This document shows positions 51,912-60,933 of a stretch of 64,000 bases of DNA, in pieces. The translations under genes and the position numbers were made by a program. The notes beneath the pieces were generated by a model. The model had not been told where the DNA came from. It worked only from the letters and a program-made list of their open reading frames with translations, and did no database searches. Numbering within the stretch: position 1 is the first letter of the stretch; every line of letters begins with the position of its first letter. This DNA is from JBCBGF01 sp039193455 (GTDB lineage: Bacteria > Pseudomonadota > Alphaproteobacteria > Rhodobacterales > Rhodobacteraceae): contig JBCCWO010000001.1 of assembly GCA_039193455.1 (NCBI GenBank), positions 62,001 to 126,000 on the forward strand. The letters are read 5' to 3'.

Positions 51912-53087
51912 TCAGGCTCCTTGCCGGGTCAGGGCGACGGTTTGGCGCGTGCGCGCTGAGGTGAGAATGGCATGCACCACCTCCAGGCTGGCAAGCCCCC
52001 AGGCCCCGGATTGGGGCGGAGGGCGGTCTTGGCGGAGGGTATCGTACAGCGCTCGGAACACTGGGCTGCGCGGGGCCGGGTCGGGCGGGGTCGAGGTGAA
52101 CCGGCGGCCGGTGGCGTGGGTGATCTCTACCCCCTCCGGGGTCAGGCGCAGATCGCCCTTGGGGCCCGAGACGATCACCGGCCCGAAGTGTTCGGATATG
52201 GGCGCGGGGTCTGGTACCGCGACTGCGCCATAGGTTCGGCCGGATTTCAGAGCGGCCTCGGCGTCGGGCGATAGCCCGGCAATGCGCGCGCGGGTGGCGG
52301 TGTGGGCGTCAGGGGGCTTGGGGTGACCCAATTCGCTGATGTCGCCCATCCACTGGTCGCTGTCGAAATGCGCATAGCCCGAGTAGGTCAGGCTGGCCGT
52401 TCCGCCGCCTTCGAAGTCGATCAACGCGGTATAGGCACCTTCGGTCAGGCGGTCGGTATCCCAGGCCCCCGTGCGGGCGGTGACGTGAGTGGCGGGGCGG
52501 CCCATCAAGAGGCGGATGACGTCGATCTGGTGAATTGCCTGGGAAAACAGCACGCCGCCACCCTGGGCGGTGTCGAGCTCTTCCGGACGGCGGGGGCGAT
52601 ACAGGAAATCGGTGTAGTTGAAGGCCAGCGCCATTTGCGGTGGCCCGATCTCACCTGCCGCGATTAGGTCCCGCGCGGCCAGTACCGGCGGATCAAAGGA
52701 ATGGCTGGGACCGGTGATCAGGGGCACGCCGTGTCGGGACGCGGCGGCGACCATCGCGGCGCCGTCCTCCATCGTGATCGCCAGCGGTTTTTCGACCAGG
52801 AGCGCCTTGCCGCCTGCCGCCAGCGCCTCGACATGGGCGCGGTGCATCTGGTGCGGCGTGGCGACATAGACGGCTTCAACCGTGGGGTCGGCTGCCAGCG
52901 CTTCGACGCTGTCATGGGCGTTGCCCCCGAACTCGTCCACGAACGCCGCGCGGCTTGCCGCCCGCGGCGCGGCGCAGGCGACCAGTCGTACATGCGGATC
53001 GACGCGTAAGCTCGGCAGGCTCAGCATGAAGCCCCGGCCCAGACCGGCCACACCAAGGCGGACCGGATCGAGGTTTTCAGAGGTCAA
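51912..53087 (-). CDS. Gfo/Idh/MocA oxidoreductase, probable dihydrodiol dehydrogenase
   Basis: A 391-residue Gfo/Idh/MocA-family dehydrogenase: N-terminal Rossmann (RLGVAGLGRGFMLSLPSL), the conserved LVEKPLAITMEDG, and a C-terminal domain. In phthalate degraders a member of this family, Pht4, oxidises 4,5-dihydro-4,5-dihydroxyphthalate. Position between the decarboxylase and reductase genes agrees with that role. It overlaps the reductase gene by 11 nt. Confidence 0.85.
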   Translation of the reverse strand: MTSENLDPVRLGVAGLGRGFMLSLPSLRVDPHVRLVACAAPRAASRAAFVDEFGGNAHDSVEALAADPTVEAVYVATPHQMHRAHVEALAAGGKALLVEKPLAITMEDGAAMVAAASRHGVPLITGPSHSFDPPVLAARDLIAAGEIGPPQMALAFNYTDFLYRPRRPEELDTAQGGGVLFSQAIHQIDVIRLLMGRPATHVTARTGAWDTDRLTEGAYTALIDFEGGGTASLTYSGYAHFDSDQWMGDISELGHPKPPDAHTATRARIAGLSPDAEAALKSGRTYGAVAVPDPAPISEHFGPVIVSGPKGDLRLTPEGVEITHATGRRFTSTPPDPAPRSPVFRALYDTLRQDRPPPQSGAWGLASLEVVHAILTSARTRQTVALTRQGA

Positions 53088-54006
53088 GCACCAGCTCCGC
53101 AGACTTGGCGCGGCTGACGCAGATCATGATCTTGTCGGCCTTCTCATGCTCCATCAGAACCATATCACGGTGGTCGGGGTCTCCCGAGACCAACCCGCAT
53201 TTGCATGTGCCGCAGGTGCCGCTTTCGCAGGAACTGGTGGTCGCGACACCGGCATCGCGCAGCGCCTCGAGAATGGTGCGATCGGCGGGGACGGTTATGG
53301 TTTGACCACTGGTTTGCAGGGTGACGGCAAAGGCGGTGTCGTCGTCCTTGACCACCTCGACCGGTTTAAAATCCTCGAAATGTACGCGGCCCTCGGCCCA
53401 GTGGCCGGACATCGCCTTGATTTCCTCCATCAAGGATGCGGGGCCGCAGCAATAGACATGGGTGGGGCGCGGGGTCTCGAACACGTCCCAGAAATCGTAC
53501 ATCTCGTCGAAGTCACCGTTGTCGTGGTGGATGGTGACATGATCGCCCATCGCGGTCAGTTCCTCCAGGAAGGCGGTCTCAGATGCCGAGCGGGTGCAAT
53601 AGATGACCTGAAACGGCGTGCCCTTGGCCAGCAGGTGCCTGGCCATCGACAGGATCGGGGTCACGCCGATGCCGCCCGCGATCAGCAGGTAGTCGGGCGC
53701 GTCCACCAGCTCAAAATCGTTCTGAGGGGGTTCGATTTTGAGCGTCGTGCCCTCGGTCGCTGCGTCATGCATCGAAGCAGAGCCGCCGCGCGAGTCAGGT
53801 TCACGCTTCAGCGCGATTACGTACTTTTCGGGCGCAGTCCCATCGCCGACCAGCGAATAACGCCGCATCGCGCCCGAGGGCGTCTCAACTGTGATATGCG
53901 CCCCTGGCGTAAACGCGGGCAAGGGCGCGCCATCCACCGGCGCGAGCGTGAACTCGGCAATACTGTCGGTCAGTGCGCGCCGGCCTGTAACCTGAACCTC
54001 GATCAT
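53077..54006 (-). CDS. Phthalate dioxygenase reductase-like protein (FMN, NAD, 2Fe-2S)
   Basis: A 309-residue PDR/VanB-type reductase with an N-terminal flavin domain (YSLVGDGTAPEKYVIALKREPDSRGGSASM, as RRYSLVGDG then VIALKREP), an NAD domain (LLIAGGIGVTPILSMARHL), and a C-terminal plant-type 2Fe-2S ferredoxin with CESGTCGTC and a final Cys in MICVSR. It passes electrons from NADH to the Rieske oxygenase. First gene of the three-gene minus-strand operon and divergent from the oxygenase. Confidence 0.92.
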   Translation of the reverse strand: MIEVQVTGRRALTDSIAEFTLAPVDGAPLPAFTPGAHITVETPSGAMRRYSLVGDGTAPEKYVIALKREPDSRGGSASMHDAATEGTTLKIEPPQNDFELVDAPDYLLIAGGIGVTPILSMARHLLAKGTPFQVIYCTRSASETAFLEELTAMGDHVTIHHDNGDFDEMYDFWDVFETPRPTHVYCCGPASLMEEIKAMSGHWAEGRVHFEDFKPVEVVKDDDTAFAVTLQTSGQTITVPADRTILEALRDAGVATTSSCESGTCGTCKCGLVSGDPDHRDMVLMEHEKADKIMICVSRAKSAELVLDL

Positions 54007-54045
54007 TCTTGCCTCTGTAACGTTCGCTGCCGTGGGCTTCGAAAT

Positions 54046-54059
54046 ATTAGATATCTAAT
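54046..54059. promoter_or_regulatory. Palindrome ATTAGATATCTAAT in the divergent oxygenase/reductase promoter
   Basis: A perfect 14-bp palindrome sits between the divergent reductase (start 54006) and oxygenase (start 54141) genes, placed to regulate both. It is AT-rich against a GC-rich background and resembles operators of GntR- or IclR/MarR-type regulators. The regulator is not identified. Confidence 0.65.
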
Positions 54060-54140
54060 TTGTTGCGTCAACTCGGCGAGTGTGGAAAGCTGGCACGACC
54101 ACTCACGGACTGAACAATTCGCTGACGCAGAGGATTGGTC

Positions 54141-55424
54141 ATGTTGACAGCCGAAGAAAATGACCTGCTGTGCCGGGTCACGGGTGATGCGCCCATGGGT
54201 AAGCTGATGCGCGCGCATTGGACGCCCGTTTGCCTGATCGAGGAAGTGGCCGAGGCCGACGGCACGCCGCTGCTGGTGGAGGCGGTGGGCGAGCGCTATG
54301 TCTGTTTCCGCAACACCGAAGGCAAGTTGGGGCTTCTCGATGAGCTGTGCCCACATCGCCGGGCGTCGCTGGTCTATGGCCGCAATGAAGAATGCGGGTT
54401 GCGCTGTCTCTATCACGGCTGGAAATTCGATGTGGACGGCAACTGCGTGGCCATGTCTTCCGAGCCAGAGGGCAGCCCGTTGCACGGCAAGGTCAAGCAC
54501 CGTGCCTATCCGGTGCGCGAATGGGGTGGGTTCGTCTGGGCCTGGCTGGGCGACGCAGCAGAGATGCCGCCGTTTGAGCCGCCGGCGTTCTGCCCGACAG
54601 AAGACACGGACATTGCGATCCTGAAGATCCGCATCCCCGCCAACTGGGCGCAGATCACCGAGGGCCAGATCGACAGCGCGCACTCTTCGTCGCTGCATTC
54701 GTCGGACATGGTGCCTGCGCGGGTGAAAGGGGCGGCTGCGGATGACAAGAGCTGGTACCGCCCGTCCACGGACAAGTCCCCGCGGATGCAGACGGAAACC
54801 ACGCCCTATGGCTTTCACTATGCGGCCATCCGCAAACCGATCCGCCATCCCGCGACCCACCACTACCTGCGAGTCACCGAATACATCGCGCCGTACACGT
54901 CGCTGATCCCGCCCAATGCGTCCTACAATGTGGCGACCGTGATTGTGCCGATCGACGATGAAACCTCGCATTTCCACTTCATCGCCTGGGGCGGAAACGC
55001 GACGCCCACGACCGAGGAATGGCGCAGTTTCAACCACGTGGTGAAAGGCGTGAACCTCGACGACCGCTGGGTGTCAGAGCGGCAGCTTGAGAACAACTTC
55101 CTGCAAGATCGCCAGATGATGAAGGACGGCAACTTCACTGGGGTGAAGGGTATTCCGAACCAGGACATCGTGATGTGGGTGTCGATGGGCGCCATCGTGG
55201 ATCGCACGAGCGATATTCTGGGCGCGTCCGATCTGGCAATTGTCGAGTTTCGCCGTCTGATGGTGGATGCCGCGCAGCGCGTGGCCGAGGGGGGACCTGC
55301 CATCGGAACCGAAGAGCCGCGGGTGCCGCATGTGCACATCGCGAGCCGCGAGGGTGTGTATCCCAAAGAACAGGATTGGCGTGACCTGGGCAAACCCGGG
55401 GACGCCGTGGCCGCGGCGGAATAG
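54141..55424 (+). CDS. Rieske non-heme iron oxygenase, phthalate 4,5-dioxygenase-like alpha subunit
   Basis: A 427-residue Rieske oxygenase. The [2Fe-2S] ligands are C70-x-H72 (CPHRR) and C89-x2-H92 (CLYHGW). The catalytic mononuclear iron site has Asp178, His181 and His186 in GQIDSAHSSSLHSSD. That motif and a single-component-type oxygenase without a beta subunit gene match the phthalate 4,5-dioxygenase (Pht3/OphA2) group. The ATG at 54141 is 7 nt after AGAGGA. It works with the reductase encoded divergently. Confidence 0.92.
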   Translation: MLTAEENDLLCRVTGDAPMGKLMRAHWTPVCLIEEVAEADGTPLLVEAVGERYVCFRNTEGKLGLLDELCPHRRASLVYGRNEECGLRCLYHGWKFDVDGNCVAMSSEPEGSPLHGKVKHRAYPVREWGGFVWAWLGDAAEMPPFEPPAFCPTEDTDIAILKIRIPANWAQITEGQIDSAHSSSLHSSDMVPARVKGAAADDKSWYRPSTDKSPRMQTETTPYGFHYAAIRKPIRHPATHHYLRVTEYIAPYTSLIPPNASYNVATVIVPIDDETSHFHFIAWGGNATPTTEEWRSFNHVVKGVNLDDRWVSERQLENNFLQDRQMMKDGNFTGVKGIPNQDIVMWVSMGAIVDRTSDILGASDLAIVEFRRLMVDAAQRVAEGGPAIGTEEPRVPHVHIASREGVYPKEQDWRDLGKPGDAVAAAE

Positions 55425-55570
55425 CCCGGCCACACGCAATGCCCCGAACCGTGGAGGACGGGTGGGGGCGGTCAGAGACATGGGGCCGGCAGATGCCCCG
55501 GCGCTGACCATTCCACGGGGATGCGCGGTCTCGGTCGCGCAACCGAAAACTGTGAAGACTAGGGAGGAAG

Positions 55571-56557
55571 ATGATGAAACTGAAGCATTTTGCCTTTGCC
55601 ATGGGGATGGCCTTGTCCAGCGGTGCGGCCCATGCCGATGCGCTGAACCTGACGCTGTCAGGGGGCAGCCCGGGCGGGCTGTGGTCCCTGCTGGGGGCCG
55701 GCATGGACCGCGCGGCCAAGGTCGATGATGCCGATGCGGTAATCACCTATCAGGCCACGGGGGGTGGTTTCGCCAATATCGGTTTGTTGGCCGCCGGGCG
55801 CACCGATCTCGGCCTTGTCCATGACGCCGAGATCAAGCTGGCGCTAGAAGGGGCCGAGCCGTTCGATGCGCCGATCACCAACCTTCAGGCGATCGGCTAC
55901 ATGTATAACTGGGCGCCGATGCACTTTTTCGTCACCCAGGCCCTGGCCGAGGAACACAACCTCGACAGTCTTGACGATCTGGCAACGTCCGGCGCGCCGG
56001 TGACCATTGGCATCAACCGGGCGGGCAACATCACCGGAGACGTTGCGCTTTTCATGCTGGAAGCTGCGGGCCTGACGGAAGAGGCGCTGGTGGCCAATGG
56101 CGGCGAGCTGGTGCGTGCAGGGTCGCGTGAACAGGGCGAGTTGATGCAGGACGGGCGCATCGACATGGCCACTAACGGCATCTTCGTGAAGCATTCCAGC
56201 TTCCGCGCGATTGATGAAAACGTTGATGTGGTGCTCTTGTCGATCCCGCCAGAGGTGATCGAGGCCACGAATGCCGCATTCGGCACCTCGGCCTTCACGA
56301 TCCCCGGGGGCAGCTATTCCAAGCAACCCGATGACGTGGCGACCATGGCGTTGGGCGCGATGGTGACGGCCAGCGACGCGATGGATGAGGCCACGGCCTA
56401 TGCGCTGGCCACGGCGTTCGTCACCAACATCGAGGAAATCCGCTCGGTCCACGGGGCCATGGGGGCGCTGACGCCGGAGCTGATGGTCAGCCAGACGGTG
56501 CTGCCGTTCCACCCGGGGGCGGAGCGTGCCTATCGCGAGGCGGGTCTCATCGAATGA
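55571..56557 (+). CDS. TAXI-type TRAP transporter substrate-binding protein
   Basis: A 328-residue periplasmic binding protein with a signal peptide (FAFAMGMALSSGAAHAD) and the TAXI family features: TLSGGSPGGLWSLLGAGM, TYQATGGGFANIGLL, and an ADLGLV-like segment (TDLGLVHDAE). It feeds the fused TRAP permease encoded 4 nt downstream. The start may be 55571 or 55574 (two ATG), after AGGGAGGA. The likely substrate is the aromatic acid handled by the adjoining genes. Confidence 0.92.
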   Translation: MMKLKHFAFAMGMALSSGAAHADALNLTLSGGSPGGLWSLLGAGMDRAAKVDDADAVITYQATGGGFANIGLLAAGRTDLGLVHDAEIKLALEGAEPFDAPITNLQAIGYMYNWAPMHFFVTQALAEEHNLDSLDDLATSGAPVTIGINRAGNITGDVALFMLEAAGLTEEALVANGGELVRAGSREQGELMQDGRIDMATNGIFVKHSSFRAIDENVDVVLLSIPPEVIEATNAAFGTSAFTIPGGSYSKQPDDVATMALGAMVTASDAMDEATAYALATAFVTNIEEIRSVHGAMGALTPELMVSQTVLPFHPGAERAYREAGLIE

Positions 56558-58485
56558 GCTCAGGCGGGCTGTTTGTCCGCACCGGCAAAAGGCGCGCCTT
56601 CACGGGCGCGCCTCAACGTGTGTTGATGTGCCTGGCCGCGGCCTTTGCGGTCTGGGTTGTCTACGCCAACCTCGTGGTGATCTCAGACCCGTTGGTCTGG
56701 GGCATTCTGTTCGTTTCTGGCATCTTCACGCTTTTATTCGTGGTCGTCGGCCATTCGCCCGCCGCGCCCGACCGGCCCACATGGCTCGACTGGGTCTTCA
56801 GTGCGCTGAGCCTGGCTTGTGGCGTGTTCTTTTTCCTCAACGCGGACGTGATTTCCGAGCGCATCACACTGCTTGATCAGTTCACGCCGGCGCAGTTCTT
56901 TTTCGGAACAACGCTGCTGCTGCTGACGCTGGAGGCGACGCGGCGGACGACCGGGCTGGGTCTTACGGCGATTGTGCTGGCGTTTCTGGCCTATAATCTG
57001 TTCGGCTCGTTCCTCCCGCCTCCTTTCGGGCACGGGGTCAGCGATTTCTCTTATCTCCTGGATATCCTGGTCTTCACCACCGACGGGCTTTTTGGTGTGC
57101 CGATCCAGGTGGTGGCGTCCTATGTGTTTTTGTTCGTCCTGTTCGGCACGCTGTTGGCCAAGGCGGGCGGGGGTGAGCTGTTTTTCAACCTCGCCGCTTC
57201 TCTGACCGGCAACACGCGTGGCGGGCCCGCGAAGGTCGCTGTGATCTCTTCGGGGCTATACGGGACGATGTCCGGCAGCCCGACCTCGGATGTGGTCGCC
57301 ACCGGGTCGATCACGATCCCGATCATGAAAAGACTGGGCTATTCCAAACGGTTCGCCGGTGCGGTTGAGGTCGCAGCCTCCACCGGTGGGTCGGCGATGC
57401 CGCCGATTATGGGGTCAGCGGCCTTCATCCTCGCCGAATACACCAACACCGAATACCGCGAGATCGTCTATGCCGCGATCATCCCTGCGATGCTGTACTA
57501 CGTGGGCGTCTTCAGCCAGGTGCACCTGCGCGCGGTGCGTCACAACCTCAAACCCTATTCCGACGGCGTGCCGCACCTGGGCCGCACGCTGATCAATGGC
57601 TGGCCCTTCCTGATCCCCATCGCGATCATCATCGGCGTGCTGATGGCGGGCTATTCGCCCACCTTCACGGCGGGCGCGGGGGCGGCAGCGGTAATCGTCG
57701 CCACGATGCTCACGGCGCGGACCCGGATGACCTTGTGGGAGATCGTGGAGGGCTTTGGCGAGACAACCTTGCGCATCCTGCCAGTGGCGGGGGCCTGTGC
57801 GGCGGCGGGGCTGGTGATTGGCGGCCTGTCGATGACCGGCCTGGGGATGAAAGCGGCCAATGTGATCATCGCGATCTCTGGCGGGGGCCAAATTGCGACG
57901 CTGTTGTTGGCCGCCGTTGTGACGATTGTGCTGGGGCTCGGGATGCCCACGCCATCAGCCTATATCCTTGCGGCTGTCCTTGTGGGGCCGGCGCTGACGA
58001 CCATCGGGTTTCCGTTGCTCGAGGCGCATATGTTCCTGCTCTATTACGCGATCCTTTCGGCCCTGACCCCGCCCATAGCGGTGGCCGCCTTGGCGGCAGC
58101 AGCGATTGCGGATGAAGACCCGTTTGCAATTGCCTTCGATGCAGTGCGGCTGGCGGCGATCGGATTCCTGATGCCGTTCATCTTCCTGTGGAACCCTGCG
58201 GTGTTGGGGCAGGGGGAGTGGAGTGCCATTGCCCTTGTCGCCATAGGTGGCGTGCTGGCGGCGGGGTTGATTGCCGTGTCGGTCGAATGGCTGGTGCGTG
58301 GTGCCCCACCGCTGGTCAGCCCGATGGTGCGATTGGCGATGGTGGGGGCGGCGGTGGCCTGTGTGTCGCCGGAACCGGGCGTGGCTGTGCTGGGTATTGC
58401 GTGCGGTGTGGTGCTGCTGGGCGGCACCTTTGTCCTGGGGCGGGGCCGGATGATCGTCGAGCCGCAGCCCGTCTCACGCGAGTGA
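56554..58485 (+). CDS. TRAP transporter fused permease (DctQM type)
   Basis: A 643-residue membrane protein with a small-subunit (DctQ) type N-terminal part and a large-subunit (DctM) type part fused in one chain, about 16 TM helices. Recognisable large-subunit segments include GTLLAKAGGGELFFNLAASLTGNTRGGPAK (as shorter motifs GGGELFFN and NTRGGPAKVAVISSGLYG), and SPTSDVVATG, STGGSAMPPIMGSAAF. Fused permeases go with TAXI binding proteins. Start overlaps the binding-protein stop by 4 nt. Confidence 0.93.
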   Translation: MSSGGLFVRTGKRRAFTGAPQRVLMCLAAAFAVWVVYANLVVISDPLVWGILFVSGIFTLLFVVVGHSPAAPDRPTWLDWVFSALSLACGVFFFLNADVISERITLLDQFTPAQFFFGTTLLLLTLEATRRTTGLGLTAIVLAFLAYNLFGSFLPPPFGHGVSDFSYLLDILVFTTDGLFGVPIQVVASYVFLFVLFGTLLAKAGGGELFFNLAASLTGNTRGGPAKVAVISSGLYGTMSGSPTSDVVATGSITIPIMKRLGYSKRFAGAVEVAASTGGSAMPPIMGSAAFILAEYTNTEYREIVYAAIIPAMLYYVGVFSQVHLRAVRHNLKPYSDGVPHLGRTLINGWPFLIPIAIIIGVLMAGYSPTFTAGAGAAAVIVATMLTARTRMTLWEIVEGFGETTLRILPVAGACAAAGLVIGGLSMTGLGMKAANVIIAISGGGQIATLLLAAVVTIVLGLGMPTPSAYILAAVLVGPALTTIGFPLLEAHMFLLYYAILSALTPPIAVAALAAAAIADEDPFAIAFDAVRLAAIGFLMPFIFLWNPAVLGQGEWSAIALVAIGGVLAAGLIAVSVEWLVRGAPPLVSPMVRLAMVGAAVACVSPEPGVAVLGIACGVVLLGGTFVLGRGRMIVEPQPVSRE

Positions 58486-58486
58486 C

Positions 58487-59668
58487 TTAAGGCGCCAGCC
58501 CGCGCGGGCCCAGCCAGTCGCCCAGCGTGCGCACCGCCTCGGCCAGTTGTTCTGGCTGGTCGCGGTAATAGTGGCTTGCCTCGGGGATCGTCACATAGGT
58601 CTTGTCGTCCATTTGGGCTGCGGCAAAGACCTGCTGTGGGTGGCTTGTGGGCACAGCATCATCCGCGCCGTTCTCGAGTACAAGGAGCGGCGCCTTGATC
58701 CGGGGCACGGTATCCAGCGCGTCTGCCCGGCTGAGCGGCGACCACTGGCTGAGCCAGGCGCGCAGCGTCGTGAAACGCGCCAGCCCCACCGGGCCGGAAT
58801 TCACCGTCTCGGGAACGCCGAGATAGCAGGTGCCCGCTGGCCGACCGTTCGGTTCCAGCGCCGGGTCGAGAAACCGGGGGTCGGCGAGCGTGCGGTGGAC
58901 GATGAAGGGCCGCTCCACCTCGGCGCCGTTGCGTGTTTTCAGTTGGGCGAGCATGCGTTGCGCACGGTCGGTGATCCTGCGGATCCGCGCGGTTTGCACG
59001 GCGCGGAATACGGTGAGGAAATCCTGCGTGTAGGGCGGTTGCGGCACCTCGGATCCGTATAGGTCCAAAGTCGGCTCGCGGCTGTCGGGATTTGTCTCAT
59101 CGACCACGCTGGGATCGATCCATTCCGCCAGAATACGCGCCCGGCCGGTATGGGCCGCAACGAAGGTCACCGCATCGGCGGGGATCAGGTCCGCCTTCGT
59201 CAAATCATAGGGATCACCTGCGGGCGTATCCGTCAGCGTCGGTGCCTCGGCCTGCGACTGATAGAACAACGCCAACGATCCACCGCCGGACCAGCCGGTG
59301 ATGACCACCTTGGAATACCCCAGCACCTCTTTGGCGTGGCGCACATAGGCCCCCAGATCGGCCACCACCTTTTCCATGATCAGCGCAGTGTCGTTCTTGG
59401 CATAGCGCGACGCCGCGCAGATCACGTGATGCCCAGCCTCGGCCATGGCCACTGGCAGGGGCATCAGGTTCAGCGTGGATGCGGGGTGCATGAAAATCAG
59501 CACCGTTTCCGACGCCGTCTCTGGCCGGATCAACTGCCCTTCGAGCAAGACTTTGCCTTGTGATCCCGCAAATCCGTAGGTCTCGGTAAATGCGGCTGTC
59601 TCGGTAAAGCTGACGATGAGCGGGGTGCGGGTAACGGACAAGGTCTCAGGCGTGCATCGGGTCGACAT
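58487..59668 (-). CDS. Alpha/beta hydrolase
   Basis: A 393-residue alpha/beta hydrolase with the nucleophile elbow GWSGGG, LIFMHPAST near the N-terminus, a catalytic Asp region (ENGADDAVPTSHP) and a C-terminal His (PEASHYYRD). It is cytosolic by sequence. Its start lies 23 nt inside the VOC gene, so the two are coupled. It may hydrolyse an ester or a ring-cleavage product; the C-terminal DDAVP segment shared with dienelactone-type enzymes is only suggestive. Confidence 0.85.
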   Translation of the reverse strand: MSTRCTPETLSVTRTPLIVSFTETAAFTETYGFAGSQGKVLLEGQLIRPETASETVLIFMHPASTLNLMPLPVAMAEAGHHVICAASRYAKNDTALIMEKVVADLGAYVRHAKEVLGYSKVVITGWSGGGSLALFYQSQAEAPTLTDTPAGDPYDLTKADLIPADAVTFVAAHTGRARILAEWIDPSVVDETNPDSREPTLDLYGSEVPQPPYTQDFLTVFRAVQTARIRRITDRAQRMLAQLKTRNGAEVERPFIVHRTLADPRFLDPALEPNGRPAGTCYLGVPETVNSGPVGLARFTTLRAWLSQWSPLSRADALDTVPRIKAPLLVLENGADDAVPTSHPQQVFAAAQMDDKTYVTIPEASHYYRDQPEQLAEAVRTLGDWLGPRGLAP

Positions 59669-60164
59669 CGGGCGCGCGCTTGGTCTTGGACCAGTCGTCC
59701 AGGACGGGTTCGGCGCGGTCGTTCAACATCTTCATCATCTCTGCGGTGGTGGTGTCGACGGCAACCTCCATCCGGTGACCGTTGGGATCAAAGAAGTAGA
59801 TCGACTGGCAGATCTTGTGATCGGTGGGCCCGATCACCTCGATCCCGGCGGCTTCCACCTTGGTCTTAATCGCCTCAAGCTCGGCCATGCTGTCCACGCG
59901 CAAGGCCAGGTGTTGCACCCAGTCGGGGGTGTTCTGGTCCATCTCCATCTCGGGGCTTTCGGGCAGCTCGAAGAAGGCAACATAGCTGCCATCCCCCATC
60001 TTGAAGAAGATGTGGATATGCGGCGACCACTCGCCCGTCGAGGGCACTTTGTTCTCCGCCACGGCGATGTCCAGCTCAAGGCCCAGAAGATCGCGGTAGA
60101 ACGCAGTGGTTTCTTTTGCATCGCGGCAGCGATATGCGACGTGGTGCAGGCCCTGAAGTGCCAT
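59646..60164 (-). CDS. VOC-family (glyoxalase/extradiol dioxygenase-fold) protein
   Basis: A 172-residue VOC protein, two betaalphabetabetabeta modules. Metal-ligand-like residues are present: His in LHHVAYRC, His in WVQHLALRV, and Glu in HRMEVAV. Members include glyoxalases, extradiol dioxygenases and epimerases. The ATG at 60164 follows AGGGAG; a longer frame upstream crosses into the divergent gntR gene and is not coding. Product or ring-cleavage role is inferred from context. Confidence 0.85.
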   Translation of the reverse strand: MALQGLHHVAYRCRDAKETTAFYRDLLGLELDIAVAENKVPSTGEWSPHIHIFFKMGDGSYVAFFELPESPEMEMDQNTPDWVQHLALRVDSMAELEAIKTKVEAAGIEVIGPTDHKICQSIYFFDPNGHRMEVAVDTTTAEMMKMLNDRAEPVLDDWSKTKRAPDVDPMHA

Positions 60165-60187
60165 GGTGCAACTCCCTATGCATGTTT

Positions 60188-60195
60188 TGTATACA
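60188..60195. promoter_or_regulatory. Probable GntR operator core TGTATACA
   Basis: TGTATACA, within TTTTGTATACATTTAT, lies between the VOC gene (start 60164) and the GntR gene (start 60238). GntR regulators of the FCD type commonly bind TTGTATACAA-like sites and control divergent catabolic genes. Regulation of both directions is likely. Confidence 0.6.
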
Positions 60196-60237
60196 TTTAT
60201 GCTGGGAAACTGCCGAAAGCTATGAAAAAAGAAAAAA

Positions 60238-60933
60238 ATGTACACATCTGAAACAGAAACATCCGGAACAACCCTGGCGGAGCTTGCAACAGAACGGCTG
60301 CGCATGGCGGTTTTGTCGGGTGCATTCGCCGAGGCAAACCTGACCGAACAGCTTGTATGCGCGCGCCTTGAGATGTCGCGCACCCCGGTGCGCGCGGCGT
60401 TGCAGGTGCTCGCACAGGAAGGGTTGCTGAGCTATGTGCCGCAGCGCGGATATGAAGTGCGCCGGCAGGATGCGGGCCTCGTGGCCGAGGCATATGACGT
60501 GCGCTCGGTGCTTGAGGGTCTTGCAGTACGTCTGCTTGCCGAACAGGGACTTGACCGCGAAACCGACGCGGTTCTCGACGCGTGCGTGGCGACGGGGGCT
60601 GAGCTTTTGGCCGCGGATACATTTGATGTGGCGCGCTGGCGCGAGATGAACGCACATTTTCACGACGCGATCATGGATGCCGTTCACAACGACCTGTTAC
60701 GCGCCGCGTCGCGATTGGCGCAGGGCGTGCCGCTGGCCGCGATCACGGTTATCGCTGATCTTGCGCCCGAGCCAGACTTGGGCCTCTTGCGCCAGGCCCA
60801 GGCCGACCACGCCGCGATCCTGGCCGCGTTGCGCGCGGGCCAATCGGGCAGGGCGGAGGCCCGGATGCGCGAACACATCGTTGTGGCGGGCGAGTTGATC
60901 GCCGCAACGCTCGCCAAAAGGACACAGACATGA
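60238..60933 (+). CDS. GntR-family (FCD) regulator
   Basis: A 231-residue GntR regulator: winged HTH (LATERLRMAVLSGAFA, MSRTPVRAALQVLAQEGL), then an FCD ligand domain (VRSVLEGLAVRLLAE, NAHFHDAIMDA, DHAAILAALRAG) whose Asp and His residues bind metal and carboxylates. It is the first gene of the lyase-FAH operon and overlaps the lyase by 4 nt. It probably senses a carboxylic acid intermediate. Confidence 0.92.
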   Translation: MYTSETETSGTTLAELATERLRMAVLSGAFAEANLTEQLVCARLEMSRTPVRAALQVLAQEGLLSYVPQRGYEVRRQDAGLVAEAYDVRSVLEGLAVRLLAEQGLDRETDAVLDACVATGAELLAADTFDVARWREMNAHFHDAIMDAVHNDLLRAASRLAQGVPLAAITVIADLAPEPDLGLLRQAQADHAAILAALRAGQSGRAEARMREHIVVAGELIAATLAKRTQT

